A stretch of DNA of 64,000 nt from Acidobacteriaceae bacterium. GTDB taxonomy: Bacteria > Acidobacteriota > Terriglobia > Bryobacterales > Bryobacteraceae. Position numbers and translations under genes: made by a program. Shown here one piece after another: positions 52,667 to 61,225 of this stretch. Each line of letters begins with the position of its first letter. Position 1 is the first letter of the stretch. Under the pieces are notes generated by a model that saw only the letters and a list, made by a program, of their open reading frames with translations, was not told the origin of the DNA and did not search any database. The stretch lies in assembly GCA_019240405.1 (NCBI GenBank), contig JAFAYL010000059.1, forward strand, positions 1 to 64,000. Reading direction: 5' to 3'.

Positions 52667-53659
52667 TTAGACGTTATAGAGCCACGGTTTGTACTTACTC
52701 GCGTTGGCTTCCGAGCGGAACCAGTCCGCCGTGAGTTTCAGGCCATCGCGAAGCGGTATCTCGGGCGCAAATCCAGTGGCTTGCTTCAGCTTCGAGTTAC
52801 TGCAACGAAGTCGATATACCTCGCTCGTTGGCGGACGCATGCGCTCAGAAGCAGTCATCGGTGTTACGTTCACGCCTATCACCTCGCCGATTAACGTAAG
52901 CAGGTCCCCGATGCGTATCTCTCGGTCTGATCCAATATGGAATACCTCGCCGCAGCCTTTTTCCATGCGCGCGATGGCGAGAAAGCCAGCGCAGGTGTCG
53001 GTAACAAAAGTGAAATCACGCGTGGTGTTAAGGTCGCCGATCTCGATTTCGTTGCGGCCGGAAGCGATCTGGCTGATGATAGTTGGAATCACTGCGCGCG
53101 CAGACTGCCGAGGCCCATACGTGTTGAATGGGCGGGCAATAATGACCGGGAGCTTGAAGGCGTGATAGAAGCTCACAGCTACTGCGTCGGCGGCGATTTT
53201 GCTCGCGCTGTACGGCGATTGCGCATTGAGCGGGTGCTGCTCATCGATCGGGACATAGCGTGCAGTGCCATAAACTTCGCTCGTCGACGTGTGAATGACC
53301 TTACCGACCCCATTCGCCAGAGCGGCCTGACACAGATGCAGAGTGCCTTTGACATTCGTATCGATATAGCTTTCGGGAGCACGATAGGAATATGGGATCG
53401 GAATCAAGGCCGCTAAATGGAAGATTATCTCGATGTTTTTGGTTAGTTCGCGGCAGAAGTGGGAATCGCGGATATCGCCCGTAATAACTTCAACTTCATC
53501 GAGTCGCGCGACGTCTTCCAACCACCCCCAATGGTTGAAGGAATTGTATTGGCTCAGGGCAGTGACCGTACAACCTTCATCGAGCAACGCTTCTACTAAG
53601 TGCGACCCGATAAAGCCGTCGGCTCCCGTAACGAGAACGCGTTTGCCCGCTAAAGTCAT
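52667..53659 (-). CDS. legB: GDP/UDP-GlcNAc 4,6-dehydratase LegB-like
   Basis: 330 residues, extended SDR: 'VLVTGADGFIGSHLVEALLD', 'HTSTSEVYGTARYVPIDEQH', active-site 'YSASKIAADAVAVSFYHAF' (YxxxK), 'ARPFNTYGPRQSARAVIPT', and 'LNTTRDFTFVTDTCAGFLA'. These are the features of LegB (NAD-dependent 4,6-dehydratase), which makes the 4-keto-6-deoxy sugar that starts legionaminic acid synthesis. The start overlaps the end of legF (ATGA). With legC, legF and legI at hand the assignment to this pathway is firm; whether the nucleotide is GDP (Campylobacter type) or UDP is not visible, but PtmE next door points to GDP. Confidence 0.9.
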   Translation of the reverse strand: MTLAGKRVLVTGADGFIGSHLVEALLDEGCTVTALSQYNSFNHWGWLEDVARLDEVEVITGDIRDSHFCRELTKNIEIIFHLAALIPIPYSYRAPESYIDTNVKGTLHLCQAALANGVGKVIHTSTSEVYGTARYVPIDEQHPLNAQSPYSASKIAADAVAVSFYHAFKLPVIIARPFNTYGPRQSARAVIPTIISQIASGRNEIEIGDLNTTRDFTFVTDTCAGFLAIARMEKGCGEVFHIGSDREIRIGDLLTLIGEVIGVNVTPMTASERMRPPTSEVYRLRCSNSKLKQATGFAPEIPLRDGLKLTADWFRSEANASKYKPWLYNV

Positions 53660-54366
53660 ATCTTTGATTCTTGATTCGAAGAGGCGAGCAGCAGTTCCGC
53701 TATTTGCAGGTCAAAAGGCTCGTCTATGTCAAGCGAACGTTGCTCATCCATGATGTAACCGCAGACTTTTTCGCCCCAAGCATAATCTTGAGACTTCTTT
53801 ATAGTCTGGCTTTTATAGACGTAAATGGCGCCATTTATTCGGTACTGTGGAGCATTAGCTTGGCGGCGTGTTCGCCCGAAATCCGGCTGCTCATAAAAAG
53901 CTACCCGGTTATCATGCAATTGAAAAATCCAGTCGCGCGGCGCCTTCGCACGAACGACTCCCACCACGGCATCGGCATCCTCTGCAAGCAGCATTTCGAT
54001 TGCGGCGTCGATATCCTCGGATCGGCGGTACGGAACCGTTGGTTGCAAAAGAACCACGTAGTCCGCCATCCAGCCCCTCTGTTCGAGTTCTTCTAGCGCA
54101 TGTTTCAGCGTCGGTAGTGTGGGTGTTGAGTCCGCCGCCAACTCTGCCGGCCGATCGATCACTTCTGCCCCAGCAGCGAGAGCGGTCGCTTTGATTTCCG
54201 CATCTTCGGTCGAGACCACAACCCGCTGAATTGCTTTTGATGCAAGCGCAGTCTTAATAGAGTAATCAATCAGAGGACGGCCATGAATCAGTACTAGATT
54301 TTTTCGAGGAATACCCTTCGAGCCGCCCCGTGCTGGAATAATGGCAACAATCTTCCGCTCCCCCAT
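53656..54366 (-). CDS. legF: CMP-legionaminate/acylneuraminate cytidylyltransferase
   Basis: 236 residues. N-terminal nucleotide motif 'IIPARGGSKGIPRKNL' (residues 9-24), 'PLIDYSIKTAL', 'RVVVSTEDAEI', 'LLQPTVPYRRSEDIDAAIEML' (shortened) and 'AQY RINGAIYVYK'-type end ('PQYRINGAIYVYKSQT'). This is the NeuA/LegF/PtmB family, which activates a nonulosonic acid with CTP to its CMP sugar. Lies between legC (16 nt upstream) and legB (overlapping ATGA). In this cluster the substrate is most likely legionaminate rather than sialic acid, because legB and legC are present. Confidence 0.92.
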   Translation of the reverse strand: MGERKIVAIIPARGGSKGIPRKNLVLIHGRPLIDYSIKTALASKAIQRVVVSTEDAEIKATALAAGAEVIDRPAELAADSTPTLPTLKHALEELEQRGWMADYVVLLQPTVPYRRSEDIDAAIEMLLAEDADAVVGVVRAKAPRDWIFQLHDNRVAFYEQPDFGRTRRQANAPQYRINGAIYVYKSQTIKKSQDYAWGEKVCGYIMDEQRSLDIDEPFDLQIAELLLASSNQESKI

Positions 54367-54382
54367 AAGAGTGCTGCAAAAG

Positions 54383-55615
54383 TTATTGTGAGGAATTCAG
54401 GTCGCATTGAAAGTTCCGGACAAGTTCCGAGACGGTGTCAACCGAATCGAGGCTCAATCCTACAGACGAGGGCAGGCTAAGAGCTTTCGCATTGATCTTC
54501 TCTGCAATCTCGCCCCCAAGAACATAACTACCCGAATGTGCTTTACTGCGGTGCAGAGGCTGCCAAAGTGGACGCGACTGAATGCCGGATGCGGCGAGCG
54601 TTCTCATTAACTCACGGCTGTCGCGGCCCGCGGCGGCAGGCTCAACCAATACCGTGTACATCCAGAACGTGCTGAATGCGTAATTAGGCTCTCGCAGGGC
54701 AGAAATTCCAGGAACACCGTCGAGATTCCGATCATACGCGGCGGCGATGCGGCGTTTGGCCGCGACATACTCATCCAACAGTTCCATCTGCGCGCAACCA
54801 ACCGCAGCCTGAATATTGGTCAGCCTGTAATTGAACCCGACTTCGTCGTGAATATACTCAATCGGGTCTTTCTTGGCCTGGGTTGTCAGATGCCGAATAC
54901 GGTTCGCGATTATTTCATCGTCGGTGACGACCATTCCCCCACCGCCAGTCGTGATGATTTTATTTCCGTTGAAGCTGAAGCAGGCGATGTTTCCCAAATG
55001 ACCAGCGCGCCTGCCCTTGTAAGCGGCGCCGAGACTTTCCGTCGCGTCTTCGATGATCCGTAATTCGTATTTTTCGGCGATGGCCCGCAAGGGATCCATG
55101 TCGACCGGGTGCCCCAGGATATGCACGGGCATGATGGCGCGGACGCGGCGACCCGTTGACGAGTTGGTCAGCCGGCGGTCCTTGTAGCGGCACTGGAGTT
55201 CCAGGAAATCGGCGATGCGGGACACATCCATTTGCCAGGTTTGCAGGTCCGCATCGACGAAAACGGGATGCGCGCCCGCATAGCGAATGGCGTTGGCCGG
55301 AGCGATAAACGTGAGTGTGGAAACGAGAACTTCGTCCTCGGGCTCGACACCCGCAGCCAGCAACGCGACATGAAGTGCAGCGGTTCCATTTACCGTGGCA
55401 ACGGCAAACCGGGTGCCCACATAGGCGGCCACCATTTCTTCGAACCGGGTGACAAACGAGCCGGCGGAGGAGACCCAGCCAGTATCCAAGCATTCCTTTA
55501 CATAGCGCCACTCATTGCCGCGAATTTCGGGCACACAGAGGGCGATGGTAGTTGGAGCGCTCGCTGGATTGAGCTGCTCTGGCGATGCTGGAAGGCAATC
55601 AATCACGTTCGACAT
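54383..55615 (-). CDS. legC: LegC-family sugar aminotransferase
   Basis: 410 residues from the ATG at 55615; earlier in-frame Mets (to 55696) belong to the end of ptmE. DegT-family enzyme: 'GTAALHVALLAAGVEPEDEV' (shortened), 'STLTFIAPANAIRYAGAHPVFVD' region, 'MPVHILGHPVDMDPL', 'IIEDATESLGAAYKGR', PLP lysine in 'IACFSFNGNKIITTGGGGMVV', and 'EVGFNYRLTNIQAAVGCAQM'. The sequence 'CVPEIRGNEWRYVKECLDTG' near the N-terminus is typical of LegC, which aminates C4 of the 4-keto sugar made by LegB. Good fit for GDP- or UDP-linked substrate. Confidence 0.93.
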   Translation of the reverse strand: MSNVIDCLPASPEQLNPASAPTTIALCVPEIRGNEWRYVKECLDTGWVSSAGSFVTRFEEMVAAYVGTRFAVATVNGTAALHVALLAAGVEPEDEVLVSTLTFIAPANAIRYAGAHPVFVDADLQTWQMDVSRIADFLELQCRYKDRRLTNSSTGRRVRAIMPVHILGHPVDMDPLRAIAEKYELRIIEDATESLGAAYKGRRAGHLGNIACFSFNGNKIITTGGGGMVVTDDEIIANRIRHLTTQAKKDPIEYIHDEVGFNYRLTNIQAAVGCAQMELLDEYVAAKRRIAAAYDRNLDGVPGISALREPNYAFSTFWMYTVLVEPAAAGRDSRELMRTLAASGIQSRPLWQPLHRSKAHSGSYVLGGEIAEKINAKALSLPSSVGLSLDSVDTVSELVRNFQCDLNSSQ

Positions 55616-55631
55616 ACGTGAGAAGCTCGTT

Positions 55632-56690
55632 TCAATTCGCGTCAGAAGCGAGGCTTGTACCCATGGCGCGGGCCAGATCCGAGACGCGGCCGACATCGGT
55701 CCAGTCTTCCAGCACGCGATAGGCGCCGATTCGCTCTTTGCGGCGGATTGCGTCCTCGAGGAGCGTGGTTATGGGACAGTCGCGGCCGTTCGGGACGCGG
55801 TTGATGAAGTCCGGATGGAGCACGTAAGTTCCCGCGTTCACCAACCAGGACTGGGTTGGCTTCTCGGCAATCTCGCAGATATGCTCACCGTTTACCGCAA
55901 TTGTGCCGAAGGGCACGGTATGAAAGTATTGACGCACCGCCACCGTAGCGTCGAAACGGCCACGCTCATGGAAATTGAGCATTTCGGCGAGGTTAATGCC
56001 GGTCACTAAATCACCGTTCATGACTACGAATGGGTGCTGGGGGCGCTCTGGTAGCAATCCAAGCGCGCCGCCGGTGCCAAGCGGTTCCTGTTCTCTGAGA
56101 TATTCGATGGAACAGCCGTATTTCGATCCATCTCCGAAAAACTCTTCGACCAAATGGCTCTTGTAGTTTACGGAAACAAAGATCCGGCGCAGTCCATAGC
56201 CGATGAGATGAAGTAGAAGGCGCTCAAGAATGGGGCGACCGGCGACCGGAATCATTGGTTTTGGAACGTGGTCTGTGAGAGGCCGGAGGCGCGTCCCCTT
56301 ACCGCCGGCCATCAGCACGGCCCAATTCGGCCGCTCGATGGCGCCGATCAGCTCGCTCATAAGATGCAACCCGATGAGGCGGTGCTCGGAATCCAGCACG
56401 GGTATTTGCTGGATGTGGCGAGCCTGCATCAGATCGAGCACCTCGGCGCGCCCGGCATTTGCGCCTACGAAAACGAAGTTGCGTTGGATGAACGGCTTCA
56501 CTGCGGAATTGAGCTCCGCGCCAGCCAGTAAGGCGCGGCGAATATCGCCATCCGTGCAGGCGCCCACGATCTTTCCATCGGGGTCACGAATGAACGCAAT
56601 TTCTACCGCGCCGCAATCAATCGCGACCATGGTTTCGCGGACGCTAGCGGATTCCTCGGCGATGCAGCGGTTCAGCCGTTCTTTATGCAT
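55632..56690 (-). CDS. ptmE: PtmE-like nucleotidyltransferase with CBS domains
   Basis: 352 residues, ATG at 56690 (19-nt overlap with the end of legG). The N-terminal third has paired CBS motifs ('AFIRDPDGKIVGACTDGDIRRALL' and 'VLDSEHRLIGLHLMSELI', both shortened here), and the rest is a sugar-nucleotidyltransferase: 'VLMAGGKGTRLRPLT', 'PKPMIPVAGRPILERLL', 'LREQEPLGTGGALGLL', 'VVMNGDLVTGI'. This CBS-NTP_transferase architecture is that of PtmE, which in Campylobacter makes GDP-glucosamine for legionaminic acid. It supports the GDP branch of the pathway. The CBS domains may bind adenosine nucleotides and regulate the enzyme. Confidence 0.9.
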   Translation of the reverse strand: MHKERLNRCIAEESASVRETMVAIDCGAVEIAFIRDPDGKIVGACTDGDIRRALLAGAELNSAVKPFIQRNFVFVGANAGRAEVLDLMQARHIQQIPVLDSEHRLIGLHLMSELIGAIERPNWAVLMAGGKGTRLRPLTDHVPKPMIPVAGRPILERLLLHLIGYGLRRIFVSVNYKSHLVEEFFGDGSKYGCSIEYLREQEPLGTGGALGLLPERPQHPFVVMNGDLVTGINLAEMLNFHERGRFDATVAVRQYFHTVPFGTIAVNGEHICEIAEKPTQSWLVNAGTYVLHPDFINRVPNGRDCPITTLLEDAIRRKERIGAYRVLEDWTDVGRVSDLARAMGTSLASDAN

Positions 56691-57874
56691 GTCGATTCTG
56701 TGGCTTTCCACTCGGCGCGCCCGAATGCCCGTGACTGCATGTGAAAGCGTTTGCGAATTGCTGCCTGCGGTTGCCAAGCGCGCAGGACAGCCACGATACG
56801 CTGACCGCTTCTCCCGTCGGCAAGCGGAGGGCGGAGCTCCGCGAGCTGTTTGCGAAATCGAGGATCGAGCGCCTTGCGCAGCGCACGAACCACATCGGCG
56901 GCCTCGGCGCGCGCATCAACGACGTTTTTGGCACGTAACCGGCCCTTCTGCCTTTGACCTACGTTGACCGCGGGGATACCTAACGCGGGTGCTTCGGTGA
57001 ACGCGCTCGAGGAATTGCCCAGCAAGGCATCCGTGAAACGGAGCAGCCCGAAAAAGCGGCGCGCTCCCAGGGCTTCGGTAACCGCGATGCGCGGACGCGA
57101 GTCCTTCAAAGCCAAGAACTGCTGCCGGATTTCTAGGCCGCCTGGATCACTGTTGGGGAGCGTAATTATATAGGTTGCATCGACCTGCCGCATGGCGCCG
57201 ATCACTGCGTTCACTTCCTCTGATGGCGGCTCCCCGAGCGTAGCTGGATGCACGGTTACGACGACTACCGGCTTTTCGAGTACGAACCCGAAATGCTGCT
57301 CGAGCTCGTCGCGGTCGGGAAGATCCTGACGGAAGTAGTTGTCGATACCCGGCGCGCCCACGACATGTACCGACTCCGGCGCTTCCCCCATTTGCAGGAC
57401 ACGGGCGGCATGCTGCGTATCACTGACGAAATGGAGATGGCTCATCTTAGTGATGGCATGCCGGAGCTGATTGTCGAAGGCACCCTCGGATTCTTCACCG
57501 CCATGCAAATGGACGATCGGCACGCGAGAAGTTGTGGCCGCTAAGGCGGCCGCCGCGGTTTCGTACCGGTCTCCCACTAACATGAGGCAACTCGGCCCGT
57601 GCTTCTGAAGAAAGCCTTCCATGCCGCACATTACTTGGGCCATTTGCGTGGCCAATGTGGGTTCTGGACCACTAAGCCAATCCAAACGAGCCGCCAGGGG
57701 AATACCATCCTGCTGTATTTCTTCAACGGTGTTGCCGTATTGGGCCGCGAGATGCATACCACCAGCAATGAGCAAGAGCTTAAATTCAGGACTGCTGTTG
57801 AGAACCAATAGCGTGCTGCGCAGAATGCCGTAGTCCTGACGGCCGGTGGTCAGGACCGCGATACGGCAGCTCAT
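56672..57874 (-). CDS. legG: Hydrolysing nucleotide-sugar 2-epimerase (LegG/NeuC family)
   Basis: 400 residues from the ATG at 57874, which overlaps the legI stop in an ATGA; a longer frame to 57982 is rejected as it lies in legI. GT-B-like epimerase signs: 'VLTTGRQDYGILRSTL' (the Arg/Asp site near the N-terminus), 'LVGDRYETAAAALAA', 'VHLHGGEESEGAFDNQLRHAITKMSHLHF' region, 'VVTVHPATLGEPP', 'NSSSAFTEAPALGIPAVNVGQRQKGR'. LegG inverts C2 and removes the nucleotide from the 2,4-diacetamido sugar, giving the substrate of LegI. Follows legI directly. Confidence 0.92.
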   Translation of the reverse strand: MSCRIAVLTTGRQDYGILRSTLLVLNSSPEFKLLLIAGGMHLAAQYGNTVEEIQQDGIPLAARLDWLSGPEPTLATQMAQVMCGMEGFLQKHGPSCLMLVGDRYETAAAALAATTSRVPIVHLHGGEESEGAFDNQLRHAITKMSHLHFVSDTQHAARVLQMGEAPESVHVVGAPGIDNYFRQDLPDRDELEQHFGFVLEKPVVVVTVHPATLGEPPSEEVNAVIGAMRQVDATYIITLPNSDPGGLEIRQQFLALKDSRPRIAVTEALGARRFFGLLRFTDALLGNSSSAFTEAPALGIPAVNVGQRQKGRLRAKNVVDARAEAADVVRALRKALDPRFRKQLAELRPPLADGRSGQRIVAVLRAWQPQAAIRKRFHMQSRAFGRAEWKATESTCIKNG

Positions 57875-58980
57875 TCGAGATCGGCTTCGGTGAGCATCAC
57901 GCCGCCAGCGAGCGCATGAGCGAGGCGACGACCAACGACTGAATCCCACCGGGCCGCCGAAATTCCCGTCCCTGGGCGACAAGCGATCAAATCTTCGGCT
58001 CGAAGCGCATGTCCGCGATCCAGGTCGCGAGAGAGATGGAGGCTACGCCGGGCGACTCTGGCGACGTCCAATTCATTCGGGCTCGGCCGCTTCACGCCAT
58101 CACCGAGCGCTTTTTCGACGTTGCGGATGGCTTGACACAGTTTCTGAAAATCTGATGGATCGAAAGAAGAGCGATGATCGGGGCCCGGCAAGCTGGGATC
58201 GAGCGTAATATGTTTTTCAATTACCGATGCGCCTAAAGCGGCGGCGGCTATGGGTACCTCGAAGCTGAGGGTGTGATCGGAAAACCCGACTGGGAGCTGG
58301 AGGTCCGCGGCCATCGTCGCGATCGCCCGAAGATTTGCGTCAGCCGGCTGCGCGGGGTACGCCGAGACGCAGTGGAGGACGATAATGCCGGTGCATCCGG
58401 CCTGGCAAAGTACGTTCACGGCGAGGCTCACCTCATTGAGCGTTGCCATTCCTGTTGAGAGGATGACCGGTTTGCGCCGATTTGCTATGTAGCGGAGGAA
58501 CCGGAGATTGGTGAGCTCACCCGAACCTACCTTGAAGGCCGGAACGTTGAGATTGTCCAACAGATCGACACTCGGCTCATCGAATGGAGTTGATAAAAAG
58601 AGGATGCCGCGTCGCCGGCAGTATTTTTCGAGCTCGCGATAAGCCTCATCGGGAAGCTCTAATCGACTCAGCATCGCGAGCTGCGACTCGCCGCCACCGG
58701 TTGTCTCCATTTGGTAGCCGGCTTTCTGCGCGGCTGCGGACGCGACCTGGGCGGCGCGGAAAGTTTGAAACTTGACCGCGTCTGCGCCCGCGTTGAGCGC
58801 TGCATCGACGAGCTGTGTGGCGAGAGCGAAATCGCCGTTATGATTCACGCCGGCTTCGGCGATGATCAATATCGGCTCGCCCGGACCGACCCGGCGCGAA
58901 CCTATAGAAACCAGGGAAGCGGAAGGGCTAGGCACGTCTAGGGTCGTGCCATTAGCGTGATTCTGCAGATGAGAAATCAT
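57871..58980 (-). CDS. legI: Legionaminate/N-acetylneuraminate synthase (NeuB family)
   Basis: 369 residues. TIM-barrel aldolase with 'LIIAEAGVNHNGDFALATQLVDAA' (shortened), 'GADAVKFQTFRAAQVAS', 'FDEPSVDLLDNLNVPAFKVGSGEL' region, 'KPVILSTGMATLNEV', 'VLHCVSAYPAQPADANL', 'PVGFSDHTLSFEVPIAAAALGA' and 'IEKHITLDPSLPGPDHRSS'. The C-terminal ~60 residues are the antifreeze-like SAF domain ('ARRSLHLSRDLDRGHAL'). It condenses the free 2,4-diamino-6-deoxymannose derivative with phosphoenolpyruvate to the nonulosonic acid. First gene after wzc; opens the legionaminate block. Confidence 0.94.
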   Translation of the reverse strand: MISHLQNHANGTTLDVPSPSASLVSIGSRRVGPGEPILIIAEAGVNHNGDFALATQLVDAALNAGADAVKFQTFRAAQVASAAAQKAGYQMETTGGGESQLAMLSRLELPDEAYRELEKYCRRRGILFLSTPFDEPSVDLLDNLNVPAFKVGSGELTNLRFLRYIANRRKPVILSTGMATLNEVSLAVNVLCQAGCTGIIVLHCVSAYPAQPADANLRAIATMAADLQLPVGFSDHTLSFEVPIAAAALGASVIEKHITLDPSLPGPDHRSSFDPSDFQKLCQAIRNVEKALGDGVKRPSPNELDVARVARRSLHLSRDLDRGHALRAEDLIACRPGTGISAARWDSVVGRRLAHALAGGVMLTEADLE

Positions 58981-59007
58981 TGTTGCGCGTTCCGCCTGCG
59001 GCGGAGC

Positions 59008-61212
59008 TTAAGTGAGACGCTTTGCGCCCGGGTAGCTGTTGTAGTATTGGCCGTAATATCCGCCGCGCCGGGCGTAAACCTGGTTGAGAACGGTGCCGAG
59101 TAGTTTCCCGCCAGACAAATTGATTATTTGACAGGCCCGAGCGAGCGCCGACCTGGTGGTGTATTCGCTCTTGGCCACCATAATGACGCCATCGGCCATG
59201 CCAGCGAGAACAGTCGCGTCGGTGAGCGCGATTACTGGGGGGGAGTCAATAACGACGGAAGCATAACGAACTCGCAGATTCTTCACGAGTCTTGCCATGG
59301 CTGGCGAAGAGAGCGAATCGGCGGGATTCTCCGGCAGTGTTCCGGACGGGAGCACGGACAAACCGGGAAACTTCGGAAGCGGGATGGCAGCTTCGGCGAG
59401 CTGTGCCGAACCGTTCAATATATCGCCTAGTCCGCAGGTGTTCGAAAGTCCCAAGCTCTTGGCGATCGCCGGACGCCGGAAATCGGCGTCGATCAGCAAA
59501 ACTTCACGATCGTTGCAAGCCAACGCTAATGCCAGATTGACAGCGGTACACGTCTTGCCTTCGTCCGGATGCGGGCTGGTGATTAGGAGCACGCGCGAAG
59601 CATCAGAGGAGAACGATGAAAGGAGGCCGGTGCGTAGGGTGCGAAATGACTCCGCTAAGGGCGAAGCCGGGTGACGGAGCAGCGCGGCGGATACGCTGTC
59701 TGCCGAGATCTGCTTTCCTGTAGATCTTTGGAATGGACGCCTTAGGCTTCTTGCGTCAGGAACGATCGAAAGGGTTGGCCGGCCCGTCAGAACTTCGAGT
59801 TCCTCGGCGCTGCGAATCGAATAATCCATGGTGTCCTTGATCAGCGCGAAGAGAAAGGCCACGATGAATCCACCAAGTAACCCGACCGTCACATTCCGGA
59901 TTTTTTTCGGCTGGTCTGGCGAGAGGGGCGGGACGGCGCGATCAATAATGCGAACGTTGGTGGCGCGGAGCCCGGCCGCCACAGTGGCATCCTTCATGCG
60001 TTGCAGCACATTTTCGTACAGCGCCTGGTTGGTCTCGAAATCGCGCTTAAGAAGATTGTCCTGAATCGCCAGCTCATTGAACTTTCCAACTTCGGCTTTT
60101 TGTTTGGCGACGGCAGCCTCAAGGAGTTGCTCTCGCGATTCCGCGGCCTGATAATCGTTGTTCATCGAGTCGATGAGCCGGTTCTGCTCGCGCGAGATCA
60201 AGCCGCGCACTTCATCCAGTTGGGCTTGCAGCCTCTTGACCTTCGGGAAAGTTGGTCCATACGCCTGAGAAGCATCCGCATACTGTGTGCGGAGATCGGC
60301 TTCAGACTTTTGGAGCGATTCTAGCAGCGGACTTCCAGCGACTAAGTGCGAGACATCGGCCCCGGCCAGCCCGCGAAGCGATTGTTTGCGCATGCGCTCA
60401 TTCTGGGCTTCGGTCAAATCTTTGCTAAGATCGGCCAATTTCTGCTCGGCCACGCTCTGCTTATCGGCAACGTTGACGATGGAATTCTTCGCCTCGTATT
60501 CCACCAGAGCTTCTTGAGAGTTTCGCACTTTCGCGCGTAAGTCTTTCAACTGCTCTTCCATCCAGGCGCCAGTCTGGCGGGCGGTATCGTACCTGGACGT
60601 GAACGTGTAATCGACGTATTTATCCACCAAGGTGTTAGCTGCGCTCGCCGCTAGCTCGGGATCGGTGCTGTCGAAATGCACTTGCATCACGCGCGTCCCT
60701 TTTTGGCGGTCGACACTCAGGTGCCGTTTGAATTCGTTCACCAGAGTTGTCTCGAGCGCAACCGGATTGCCGGCGAGCCCGGGATTCTTGGCGAGGAACT
60801 GCCGGAATTCCGCTTTTTGCGCCAATTGCAGGCTGTCGATGGTCTTACTCGCGATCGTGTCGCTTTGAAGCACATCGGCCTGGGTTGACAGGAACATCTC
60901 CGGATCGGGGATGTCGCCGCGCACGAGATCGGTCATAGTCTGGATCAGCGGTGTTTCGGGATCGATCTCGATACGGCTAGTAGCACGATAAGTGGGTTGA
61001 ACGCCATACGAATAGGTCGCGACGACTGTAACCACCAGCGCCGTAACCACAAAGATGAGGAGCCGGTGTCTTATGAGGATGTCTAGATAGCTCGCCAACG
61101 CCGAAACCCTGTTCATCACAGGCTCGGGGTTGGGCAAAGCAGGATAGGCGGGCAGGGGGTCCCCGCTATACTTCACGATGCTATTTGGCGAATCAACCAC
61201 GTAACCCTTCAA
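59008..61212 (-). CDS. wzc: Polysaccharide co-polymerase/tyrosine autokinase (Wzc)
   Basis: 734 residues. N-terminal Wzz-like membrane segment (~51-72), a long periplasmic coiled-coil region (~220-410), a second membrane segment (~445-465), then the cytoplasmic BY-kinase: Walker A 'SPHPDEGKT' (546-554), Walker A' 'LLIDADFRRP' (ends 581) and Walker B 'VVIDSPP' (653-659). The C-terminal Tyr cluster 'RGGYYGQYYNSYPG' has five tyrosines (719, 720, 723, 724, 727) as autophosphorylation sites. Wzc controls chain length and export together with Wza. No separate phosphatase of the Wzb type is in the window. Confidence 0.95.
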   Translation of the reverse strand: MKGYVVDSPNSIVKYSGDPLPAYPALPNPEPVMNRVSALASYLDILIRHRLLIFVVTALVVTVVATYSYGVQPTYRATSRIEIDPETPLIQTMTDLVRGDIPDPEMFLSTQADVLQSDTIASKTIDSLQLAQKAEFRQFLAKNPGLAGNPVALETTLVNEFKRHLSVDRQKGTRVMQVHFDSTDPELAASAANTLVDKYVDYTFTSRYDTARQTGAWMEEQLKDLRAKVRNSQEALVEYEAKNSIVNVADKQSVAEQKLADLSKDLTEAQNERMRKQSLRGLAGADVSHLVAGSPLLESLQKSEADLRTQYADASQAYGPTFPKVKRLQAQLDEVRGLISREQNRLIDSMNNDYQAAESREQLLEAAVAKQKAEVGKFNELAIQDNLLKRDFETNQALYENVLQRMKDATVAAGLRATNVRIIDRAVPPLSPDQPKKIRNVTVGLLGGFIVAFLFALIKDTMDYSIRSAEELEVLTGRPTLSIVPDARSLRRPFQRSTGKQISADSVSAALLRHPASPLAESFRTLRTGLLSSFSSDASRVLLITSPHPDEGKTCTAVNLALALACNDREVLLIDADFRRPAIAKSLGLSNTCGLGDILNGSAQLAEAAIPLPKFPGLSVLPSGTLPENPADSLSSPAMARLVKNLRVRYASVVIDSPPVIALTDATVLAGMADGVIMVAKSEYTTRSALARACQIINLSGGKLLGTVLNQVYARRGGYYGQYYNSYPGAKRLT

Positions 61213-61225
61213 TGACTGCTCGTTA

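Noticed and set aside
54960-55511. Minus-strand frame of 183 codons inside legC
   Set aside because: Alternative frame of a well-supported aminotransferase gene; very Arg/Gly/Cys-rich.
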